Shown here: piece by piece, positions 17,701 through 25,011 of the stretch
Position numbering within the stretch: position 1 is the first letter of the stretch
Layout of the letters: every line of letters begins with the position of its first letter
NCBI GenBank assembly: GCA_032718475.1
Contig: JAUCBJ010000581.1
Location: 1 to 26,310 of the forward strand
Reading direction: 5' to 3'
Length of the DNA stretch: 26,310 nucleotides
Source of the DNA: Nemertoderma westbladi
Lineage: Eukaryota > Xenacoelomorpha > Nemertodermatida > Nemertodermatidae
Made by a program: the position numbers and the translations under genes
The notes under the pieces: model-generated
The model's database searches: none
The model's input: only the letters and a program-made list of their open reading frames with translations
Told to the model about the DNA's origin: nothing

Positions 17701-20700
17701 CAAACGATTTACTCAAAAAGAGAATCTAAAGAAACATATAGAATCAGTACATAAAGGTATCAAGTATAAATGCGGTTCTTGTGACAAACAATTTGGTGAC
17801 AAACGGAGTCTAAAGAGACACATGGAATCGGTACATAAAGGTATCAAGTATAAATGCGGTTCTTGTGACAAACAATTTGGTGACAAACGGAGTCTAAAGA
17901 GACACATGGAATTAATTCATAAAGGCATCAAGTATAATTGCGGTTCTTGTGACAAACGATTTACTCAAAAAGAGAATCTAAAGAAACATATAGAATCAGT
18001 ACATAAAGGTATCAAGTATAAATGCGGTTCTTGTGACAAACAATTTGGTGACAAACGGAGTCTAAAGAGACACATGGAATCGGTACATAAAGGCATCAAG
18101 TATAAATGCGGTTCTTGTGACAAACAATTTAGTGGCAATGGATATCTAAAGATACACATAGAATCAGTACATAAAGGTATCAAGTATAAATGCGGTTCTT
18201 GTGACAAACGATTTACTCAAAAAGAGAATCTAAAGAAACATATAGAATCAGTACATAAAGGTATCAAGTATAAATGCGGTTCTTGTGACAAACAATTTGG
18301 TGACAAACGGAGTCTAAAGAGACACATGGAATCGGTACATAAAGGCATCAAGTATAAATGCGGTTCTTGTGACAAACAATTTGGTGACAAACGGAGTCTA
18401 AAGAGACACATGGAATTAATTCATAAAGGCATCAAGTATAATTGCGGTTCTTGTGACAAACGATTTACTCAAAAAGAGAATCTAAAGAAACATATAGAAT
18501 CAGTACATAAAGGTATCAAGTATAAATGCGGTTCTTGTGACAAACAATTTGGTGACAAACGGAGTCTAAAGAGACACATGGAATCGGTACATAAAGGCAT
18601 CAAGTATAAATGCGGTTCTTGTGACAAACAATTTGGTGACAAACGGAGTCTAAAGAGACACATGGAATTAATTCATAAAGGCATCAAGTATAATTGCGGT
18701 TCTTGTGACAAACGATTTACTCAAAAAGAGAATCTAAAGAAACATATAGAATCAGTACATAAAGGTATCAAGTATAATTGCGGTTCTTGTGACAAACGAT
18801 TTACTCAAAAAGAGAATCTAAAGAAACATATAGAATCAGTACATAAAGGTATCAAGTATAAATGCGGTTCTTGTGACAAACAATTTGGTGACAAACGGAG
18901 TCTAAAGAGACACATGGAATTAATTCATAAAGGCATCAAGTATAATTGCGGTTCTTGTGACAAACGATTTACTCAAAAAGAGAATCTAAAGAAACATATA
19001 GAATCAGTACATAAAGGTATCAAGTATAAATGCGGTTCTTGTGACAAACAATTTGGTGACAAACGGAGTCTAAAGAGACACATGGAATCGGTACATAAAG
19101 GTATCAAGTATAAATGCGGTTCTTGTGACAAACGATTTACTCAAAAAGAGAATCTAAAGAAACATATAGAATCAGTACATAAAGGTATCAAGTATAAATG
19201 CGGTTCTTGTGACAAACAATTTGGTGACAAACGGAGTCTAAAGAGACACATGGAATCGGTACATAAAGGCATCAAGTATAAATGCGGTTCTTGTGACAAA
19301 CAATTTGGTGACAAACGGAGTCTAAAGAGACACATGGAATCGGTACATAAAGGTATCAAGTATAAATGCGGTTCTTGTGACAAACGATTTACTCAAAAAG
19401 AGAATCTAAAGAAACATATAGAATCAGTACATAAAGGCATCAAGTATAAATGCGGTTCTTGTGACAAACAATTTGGTGACAAACGGAGTCTAAAGAGACA
19501 CATGGAATCGGTACATAAAGGTATCAAGTATAAATGCGGTTCTTGTGACAAACAATTTGGTGACAAACGGAGTCTAAAGAGACACATGGAATCGGTACAT
19601 AAAGGTATCAAGTATAAATGCGGTTCTTGTGACAAACGATTTACTCAAAAAGAGAATCTAAAGAGACACATGGAATCGGTACATAAAGGTATCAAGTATA
19701 AATGCGGTTCTTGTGACAAACAATTTGGTGACAAACGGAGTCTAAAGAGACACATGGAATCGGTACATAAAGGCATCAAGTATAAATGCGGTTCTTGTGA
19801 CAAACAATTTGGTGACAAACGGAGTCTAAAGAGACACATGGAATCGGTACATAAAGGTATCAAGTATAAATGCGGTTCTTGTGACAAACGATTTACTCAA
19901 AAAGAGAATCTAAAGAAACATATAGAATCAGTACATAAAGGCATCAAGTATAAATGCGGTTCTTGTGACAAACAATTTGGTGACAAACGGAGTCTAAAGA
20001 GACACATGGAATCGGTACATAAAGGTATCAAGTATAAATGCGGTTCTTGTGACAAACAATTTGGTGACAAACGGAGTCTAAAGAGACACATGGAATCGGT
20101 ACATAAAGGTATCAAGTATAAATGCGGTTCTTGTGACAAACGATTTACTCAAAAAGAGAATCTAAAGAGACACATGGAATCGGTACATAAAGGTATCAAG
20201 TATAAATGCGGTTCTTGTGACAAACAATTTGGTGACAAACGGAGTCTAAAGAGACACATGGAATCGGTACATAAAGGTATCAAGTATAAATGCGGTTCTT
20301 GTGACAAACGATTTACTCAAAAAGAGAATCTAAAGAGACACATGGAATCGGTACATAAAGGTATCAAGTATAAATGCGGTACTTGTGACAAACAATTTGG
20401 TGACAAACGGAGTCTAAAGAGACACATGGAATTAATTCATAAAGGTATCAAGTATAATTGCGGTTCTTGTGACAAACGATTTACTCAAAAAGAGAATCTA
20501 AAGAAACATATAGAATCAGTACATAAAGGCATCAAGTATAATTGCGGTTCTTGTGACAAACAATTTGGTGACAAACGGAGTCTAAAGAGACACATGGAAT
20601 CGGTACATAAAGGTATCAAGTATATATGCGGTTCCTGTGACAAACAATTTACTGACAAAGGATATCTGAAGAGACACGTGGAATCAGTACATAAAGGTAT

Positions 20701-23700
20701 CAAGTATAAATGCGGTTCTTGTGACAAACAATTTACTGAGAAAAGATATCTGAAGATACACATGGAATCGGTACATAAAGGTATCAAGTATAAATGCGGT
20801 TCCTGTGACAAACAATTTAGTGACAAAGGATATCTGAAGATACACATGGAATCGGTACATAAAGGTATCAAGTATAAATGCGGTTCCTGTGACAAACAAT
20901 TTAGTGACAAAGGATATCTGAAGATACACATGGAATCGGTACATAAAGGTATCAAGTATAAATGCGGTTCCTGTGACAAACAATTTAGTGACAAAGGATA
21001 TCTGAAGAAACACATGGAATCAGTACATAAAGGTATCAAGTATAAATGCGGTTCTTGTGACAAACAATTTGGTGACAAACGGAGTCTAAAGAGACACATG
21101 GAATCGGTACATAAAGGTATCAAGTATAAATGCGGTTCTTGTGACAAACAATTTACTCAAAAAGGACATCTAAAGATACACATGGAATCGGTACATAAAG
21201 GTATCAAGTATAAATGCGGTTCTTGTGACAAACAATTTGGTGACAAACGGAGTCTAAAGAGACACATGGAATTAATTCATAAAGGCATCAAGTATAATTG
21301 CGGTTCTTGTGACAAACGATTTACTCAAAAAGAGAATCTAAAGAAACATATAGAATCAGTACATAAAGGTATCAAGTATAAATGCGGTTCTTGTGACAAA
21401 CAATTTGGTGACAAACGGAGTCTAAAGAGACACATGGAATTAATTCATAAAGGCATCAAGTATAATTGCGGTTCTTGTGACAAACGATTTACTCAAAAAG
21501 AGAATCTAAAGAAACATATAGAATCAGTACATAAAGGCATCAAGTATAATTGCGATTCTTGTGACAAACAATTTGGTGACAAACGGAGTCTAAAGAGACA
21601 CATGGAATCGGTACATAAAGGTATCAAGTATAATTGCGATTCTTGTGACAAACAATTTGGTGACAAACGGAGTCTAAAGAGACACATGGAATCGGTACAT
21701 AAAGGTATCAAGTATAAATGCGGTTCTTGTGACAAACAATTTGGTGACAAACGGAGTCTAAAGAGACACATGGAATCGGTACATAAAGGTATCAAGTATA
21801 AATGCGGTTCTTGTGACAAACAATTTGGTGACAAACGGAGTCTAAAGAGACACATGGAATCGGTACATAAAGGTATCAAGTATAAATGCGGTTCTTGTGA
21901 CAAACAATTTGGTGACAAACGGAGTCTAAAGAGACACATGGAATCGGTACATAAAGGTATCAAGTATAAATGCGGTTCTTGTGACAAACGATTTACTCAA
22001 AAAGAGAATCTAAAGAGACACATGGAATCGGTACATAAAGGTATCAAGTATAAATGCGGTACTTGTGACAAACAATTTGGTGACAAACGGAGTCTAAAGA
22101 GACACATGGAATTAATTCATAAAGGTATCAAGTATAATTGCGGTTCTTGTGACAAACGATTTACTCAAAAAGAGAATCTAAAGAAACATATAGAATCAGT
22201 ACATAAAGGTATCAAGTATAAATGCGGTTCTTGTGACAAACAATTTGGTGACAAACGGAGTCTAAAGAGACACATGGAATCGGTACATAAAGGTATCAAG
22301 TATAAATGCGGTTCCTGTGACAAACAATTTACTGACAAAGGATATCTGAAGAGACACGTGGAATCAGTACATAAAGGTATCAAGTATAAATGCGGTTCTT
22401 GTGACAAACAATTTACTGAGAAAAGATATCTGAAGATACACATGGAATCGGTACATAAAGGTATCAAGTATAAATGCGGTTCCTGTGACAAACAATTTAG
22501 TGACAAAGGATATCTGAAGATACACATGGAATCGGTACATAAAGGTATCAAGTATAAATGCGGTTCCTGTGACAAACAATTTACTGACAAAGGATATCTG
22601 AAGAGACACGTGGAATCAGTACATAAAGGTATCAAGTATAAATGCGGTTCTTGTGACAAACGATTTACTCAAAAAGAGAATCTAAAGAAACATATAGAAT
22701 CAGTACATAAAGGTATCAAGTATAAATGCGGTTCTTGTGACAAACAATTTGGTGACAAACGGAGTCTAAAGAGACACATGGAATCGGTACATAAAGGTAT
22801 CAAGTATAAATGCGGTTCTTGTGACAAACAATTTACTCAAAAAGGACATCTAAAGATACACATGGAATCGGTACATAAAGGTATCAAGTATAAATGCGGT
22901 TCTTGTGACAAACAATTTGGTGACAAACGGAGTCTAAAGAGACACATGGAATTAATTCATAAAGGCATCAAGTATAATTGCGGTTCTTGTGACAAACGAT
23001 TTACTCAAAAAGAGAATCTAAAGAAACATATAGAATCAGTACATAAAGGTATCAAGTATAAATGCGGTTCTTGTGACAAACAATTTGGTGACAAACGGAG
23101 TCTAAAGAGACACATGGAATTAATTCATAAAGGCATCAAGTATAATTGCGGTTCTTGTGACAAACGATTTACTCAAAAAGAGAATCTAAAGAAACATATA
23201 GAATCAGTACATAAAGGCATCAAGTATAATTGCGATTCTTGTGACAAACAATTTGGTGACAAACGGAGTCTAAAGAGACACATGGAATTAATTCATAAAG
23301 GTATCAAGTATAATTGCGGTTCTTGTGACAAACGATTTACTCAAAAAGAGAATCTAAAGAAACATATAGAATCAGTACATAAAGGCATCAAGTATAATTG
23401 CGATTCTTGTGACAAACAATTTGGTGACAAACGGAGTCTAAAGAGACACATGGAATTAATTCATAAAGGTATCAAGTATAAATGCGGTTCTTGTGACAAA
23501 CGATTTAGTGATAAAAGGAATCTGAAGAAACACGTGGAATCAGTACATAAAGGTATCAAGTATAATTGCGGTTCTTGTGACAAACAATTTGGTGGCAAAC
23601 GGAGTCTCCAGAGACACATGGAATTAATTCATAAAGGTATCAAGTATAAATGCGGTTCTTGTGACAAACAATTTAGTGACAAAGGGAATCTGAAGAAACA

Positions 23701-23833
23701 CGTGGAATCAGTACATAAAGGCATCAAGTATAAATGCGGTTCTTGTGACAAACAATTTAGTGACAAAGGATATCTGAAGAGACACATAGAATCACTACAT
23801 AAAGGCATCAAGTATAACATGCGGTTACTGTGA
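14765..23833 (+). CDS. Giant C2H2 zinc-finger protein, 102 tandem fingers
   Basis: A single uninterrupted frame of 3022 codons, about 345 kDa. I start it at ATG 14765 (A at -3); the frame opens at 14717 but has no earlier ATG. Residues 1-161 are a polar leader with a 26-residue segment repeated at 46-71 and 91-116, and no KRAB, SCAN, BTB or ZAD domain I can see. From residue 162 to near the end run 102 fingers of exactly 28 residues (finger 8 has 27), pattern C-x2-C-x12-H-x4-H, consensus YKCGSCDKQF then helix then HMESVHKGIK. By eye 53 fingers carry helix GDKRSLKR and 24 carry TQKENLKK/R; the other 25 (mostly SDKGYLK-, TDKGYLK-, TQKGHLK- types) sit at both ends and in two inner islands. All fingers keep their Cys and His ligands. 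C2H2 arrays usually bind DNA, sometimes RNA or protein. The linker is KGIKYK rather than TGEKPY. The frame ends early through a one-base insertion, losing the last finger. Confidence 0.9.
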   Translation: MSLNTLSDAAWDLLDRTMADKSDSQSGDEEQKNCVAPPTVNKEIDTNSGINVISFKSEAGAICGTSEDKSRKIKQEFCTDEQYSNNQIGNTNSGINVISFKSEAEAICGTSEDKSRVVRQDFCIEKQSACEVLAKSVLKGEGINHKVNLKNYKQSLHKGMKYICGSCDKQFIGKQSLKNHMESIHKGINYNCGSCDKQFSRKGYLKEHIESVHKGIESKCVYCDKQFTNKGNLKRHIESVHKGIKYNCGSCDKQFNDKGYLKRHMESVHKGIKYNCGSCDKQFSEKGYLKKHIESVHKGIESKCVYCDKQFTNKGYLKRHIESVHKGIKYNCGSCDKQFNDKQILKRHMESVHKGIKYKCGSCDKQFTQKGHLKEHIESVHNGESKCVYCEKQFNNKGYLKRHMESVHKGIKYKCGSCDKQFGDKRSLKRHVESVHKGIKYNCGSCDKQFGDKRSLKRHMESVHKGIKYNCGSCDKQFGDKRSLKRHMESVHKGIKYKCGSCDKQFGDKRSLKRHMESVHKGIKYKCGSCDKQFGDKRSLKRHMESVHKGIKYNCGSCDKQFGDKRSLKRHMESVHKGIKYNCGSCDKQFGDKRSLKRHMESVHKGIKYNCGSCDKRFGDKRSLKRHMESVHKGIKYKCGSCDKQFGDKRSLKRHMESVHKGIKYKCGSCDKQFGDKRSLKRHMESVHKGIKYKCGSCDKQFGDKRSLKRHMESVHKGIKYKCGSCDKQFGDKRSLKRHMESVHKGIKYKCGSCDKQFGDKRSLKRHMESVHKGIKYKCGSCDKQFGDKRSLKRHMESVHKGIKYNCGSCDKRFTQKENLKKHIESVHKGIKYKCGSCDKQFGDKRSLKRHVESVHKGIKYNCGSCDKQFGDKRSLKRHIESLHKGIKYKCGSCDKQFGDKRSLKRHMESVHKGIKYNCGSCDKRFTQKENLKKHIESVHKGIKYKCGSCDKQFGDKRSLKRHMELIHKGIKYNCGSCDKRFTQKENLKKHIESVHKGIKYKCGSCDKQFGDKRSLKRHMESVHKGIKYKCGSCDKQFGDKRSLKRHMELIHKGIKYNCGSCDKRFTQKENLKKHIESVHKGIKYKCGSCDKQFGDKRSLKRHMESVHKGIKYKCGSCDKQFSGNGYLKIHIESVHKGIKYKCGSCDKRFTQKENLKKHIESVHKGIKYKCGSCDKQFGDKRSLKRHMESVHKGIKYKCGSCDKQFGDKRSLKRHMELIHKGIKYNCGSCDKRFTQKENLKKHIESVHKGIKYKCGSCDKQFGDKRSLKRHMESVHKGIKYKCGSCDKQFGDKRSLKRHMELIHKGIKYNCGSCDKRFTQKENLKKHIESVHKGIKYNCGSCDKRFTQKENLKKHIESVHKGIKYKCGSCDKQFGDKRSLKRHMELIHKGIKYNCGSCDKRFTQKENLKKHIESVHKGIKYKCGSCDKQFGDKRSLKRHMESVHKGIKYKCGSCDKRFTQKENLKKHIESVHKGIKYKCGSCDKQFGDKRSLKRHMESVHKGIKYKCGSCDKQFGDKRSLKRHMESVHKGIKYKCGSCDKRFTQKENLKKHIESVHKGIKYKCGSCDKQFGDKRSLKRHMESVHKGIKYKCGSCDKQFGDKRSLKRHMESVHKGIKYKCGSCDKRFTQKENLKRHMESVHKGIKYKCGSCDKQFGDKRSLKRHMESVHKGIKYKCGSCDKQFGDKRSLKRHMESVHKGIKYKCGSCDKRFTQKENLKKHIESVHKGIKYKCGSCDKQFGDKRSLKRHMESVHKGIKYKCGSCDKQFGDKRSLKRHMESVHKGIKYKCGSCDKRFTQKENLKRHMESVHKGIKYKCGSCDKQFGDKRSLKRHMESVHKGIKYKCGSCDKRFTQKENLKRHMESVHKGIKYKCGTCDKQFGDKRSLKRHMELIHKGIKYNCGSCDKRFTQKENLKKHIESVHKGIKYNCGSCDKQFGDKRSLKRHMESVHKGIKYICGSCDKQFTDKGYLKRHVESVHKGIKYKCGSCDKQFTEKRYLKIHMESVHKGIKYKCGSCDKQFSDKGYLKIHMESVHKGIKYKCGSCDKQFSDKGYLKIHMESVHKGIKYKCGSCDKQFSDKGYLKKHMESVHKGIKYKCGSCDKQFGDKRSLKRHMESVHKGIKYKCGSCDKQFTQKGHLKIHMESVHKGIKYKCGSCDKQFGDKRSLKRHMELIHKGIKYNCGSCDKRFTQKENLKKHIESVHKGIKYKCGSCDKQFGDKRSLKRHMELIHKGIKYNCGSCDKRFTQKENLKKHIESVHKGIKYNCDSCDKQFGDKRSLKRHMESVHKGIKYNCDSCDKQFGDKRSLKRHMESVHKGIKYKCGSCDKQFGDKRSLKRHMESVHKGIKYKCGSCDKQFGDKRSLKRHMESVHKGIKYKCGSCDKQFGDKRSLKRHMESVHKGIKYKCGSCDKRFTQKENLKRHMESVHKGIKYKCGTCDKQFGDKRSLKRHMELIHKGIKYNCGSCDKRFTQKENLKKHIESVHKGIKYKCGSCDKQFGDKRSLKRHMESVHKGIKYKCGSCDKQFTDKGYLKRHVESVHKGIKYKCGSCDKQFTEKRYLKIHMESVHKGIKYKCGSCDKQFSDKGYLKIHMESVHKGIKYKCGSCDKQFTDKGYLKRHVESVHKGIKYKCGSCDKRFTQKENLKKHIESVHKGIKYKCGSCDKQFGDKRSLKRHMESVHKGIKYKCGSCDKQFTQKGHLKIHMESVHKGIKYKCGSCDKQFGDKRSLKRHMELIHKGIKYNCGSCDKRFTQKENLKKHIESVHKGIKYKCGSCDKQFGDKRSLKRHMELIHKGIKYNCGSCDKRFTQKENLKKHIESVHKGIKYNCDSCDKQFGDKRSLKRHMELIHKGIKYNCGSCDKRFTQKENLKKHIESVHKGIKYNCDSCDKQFGDKRSLKRHMELIHKGIKYKCGSCDKRFSDKRNLKKHVESVHKGIKYNCGSCDKQFGGKRSLQRHMELIHKGIKYKCGSCDKQFSDKGNLKKHVESVHKGIKYKCGSCDKQFSDKGYLKRHIESLHKGIKYNMRLL
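14900..15113 (+). repeat. Duplicated leader segment of the zinc-finger gene, offset 135 bp
   Basis: About 80 bases beginning ACAAACAGCGGTATAAACG at 14900 recur at 15035 with one mismatch seen (GGGAGCT against GGAAGCT). In protein, T-N-S-G-I-N-V-I-S-F-K-S-E-A lies at residues 46-59 and again at 91-104. Both copies contain FKSE, and residues 73-76 are IKQE. These fit the sumoylation consensus (large hydrophobic, Lys, any, Glu). Confidence 0.9.
15248..23812 (+). repeat. 84-bp in-frame tandem array, 102 units
   Basis: The first cysteine codon of successive units steps by 84 bases from 15254 (unit 1) to 23735 (unit 102), with one 3-base shortfall at unit 8 (15890-15915). Checked anchor points: unit 24 at 17183, unit 65 at 20627, unit 85 at 22307. 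Units 10-23 are all one type. From unit 24 to 61 two types alternate mostly as A-A-B, a 252-bp higher-order repeat. Units 65-69 and 85-88 are islands of GYLK-type fingers. Units 1-9 and 99-102 are the most diverged. Confidence 0.97.
20281..23280 (+). repeat. Block duplication inside the array, offset 1680 bp (20 fingers)
   Basis: 20281-21600 and 21961-23280 match closely when shifted by 1680 bases. Rare markers recur in the same order: the CGTC finger (units 62 and 82), TDKGY (65 and 85), TEKRY (66 and 86), TQKGHLKI (71 and 91) and the CDSC finger (76 and 96). Differences are concentrated at units 68-69 against 88-89 and at a few bases in units 64-65 against 84-85. Confidence 0.9.
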
Positions 23834-23900
23834 CAAACAATTTAGTCAAAAGGGATATCTAAAGAAACACATAGAATCAGTTCACAAAGACACCAATTAA
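23820..23900 (+). pseudogene. Out-of-frame 103rd zinc finger and lost C-terminus
   Basis: After unit 102 the DNA reads AAGTATAACATGCGG where other units have AAGTATAAATGCGG, one base longer. The main frame then hits TGA at 23831-23833. Read one base on, 23820-23897 gives a complete finger (CGYCDKQFSQKGYLKKH and IESVH) and a short tail closed by TAA 23898-23900. So the protein once ended about 22 codons later. The extra base is not in a homopolymer, so it is less likely to be a simple sequencing slip. Confidence 0.85.
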
Positions 23901-25011
23901 GGCTCCTGGTGGTGGAATCTGTAAATTATTTTACCGACTTCAATCCCGTTTTATCAACAGAAACTCATAAACTGCGGTACAGCTGTCTGTCTGTTCATCC
24001 CCTTACCAACAACTATATGTGCACTTTGTTATCTTAAACTGAAAGTGTTGATGTTGAGTTTACATTAATGATATATAATTTTAACTATATCATATAATTA
24101 TTTCACCATGGCTCGTGAAATAATTATTAACCAATCAGACCCCAGACAGATATTTTGCGCGGGAAGGTTTAAACTTTGAAGTAAATTTTCCCGGAATAAC
24201 ATTTTTCATTTTCAAATAAATAATCATCCGCTATTTTTCACCAAATTTCATTAATTCAGCTCATTGGAACTGGTTTCGACAGTTCTTTAAATGTAGGCCT
24301 ATCTTATGAAATTTTGATAAATATTTGCACTTTTGTGTAATTTATTTTAAATAAAGCGTTGGGGAGATTGAACACTTTTGGGGGGCCAAAAAATCGAAAA
24401 TTTTTTTTTTTGCGGAAATCAAGTCTTCTACAACTCCTGAAAACACTGTAAAAATTTTAAAGTAAAATATTGATCTGAACATATAAAATTTGGCAATTAA
24501 AAATGCAATGTCTGTTAGACAATGGCCTCTAAATTGGGGATTTTTTTCGAAAAGTACGTTTAAACTAAACAATATGTGAACGCTGTTGTTACTGCACTTT
24601 GACATAGAAGTGTAGAGGCACCTATAATACAGGAGGGAAATTTAAACTCCGATTGGCATAGTATTAGAAGAATGATTGCACTACTACTGTTTGATTGCAC
24701 TGTACTGTAATAGTGGTATTTTATAATTAGATAATAATCAGAGAGTCATTCAGATGGTTTCATGTTCAGTCTATTCACTTTTCAATCAGTTTTTATGAGA
24801 GATTAGGCCTACTCAACTATTCCCGTGCTGCAGTGTCTGGCAATTAATTTTTCCGGCAGCAAGACTGGTCGGTAACGGTAACGTACCGGTACCATTACTA
24901 TAGTACCAATTACAGTTAGCAGTTAGTCAATTCAACGTCAAAAGGTCAGTTAGTCAATTAGCCTACAAATTGGAGATTTTTACTGTTTATTATTTGATAC
25001 TGTACCTGGAA
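23901..25011. other. Intergenic DNA between zinc-finger and transposase genes
   Basis: No frame of interest. It holds two AATAAA hexamers, a T-run with flanking GGGGGGCCAAAAAATCG (about 24380-24410), a GTAACGGTAACGTACCGGTACC stretch near 24873, and GTTAGTCAATT twice (about 24922 and 24949). The left terminus of the Mutator-like element should lie somewhere here, but cannot be set without its right end. Confidence 0.5.
24215..24220 (+). terminator. Candidate polyadenylation signal AATAAA for the zinc-finger gene
   Basis: AATAAA lies about 380 bases after the zinc-finger stop codon (about 315 after the ancestral one) in AT-rich DNA. A second copy is at 24350-24355. Which one, if either, is used cannot be told from sequence. 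Confidence 0.35.

Noticed and set aside
15248-23812. CRISPR-like or purely non-coding satellite reading of the array
   Set aside because: Units are contiguous with no unique spacers, keep a perfect reading frame, and every unit preserves the four zinc ligands.
24360-24420. GGGGGGCCAAAAAATCG with the following T-run as the left end of the Mutator-like element
   Set aside because: Only one end is in the window, so an inverted partner or target duplication cannot be shown.
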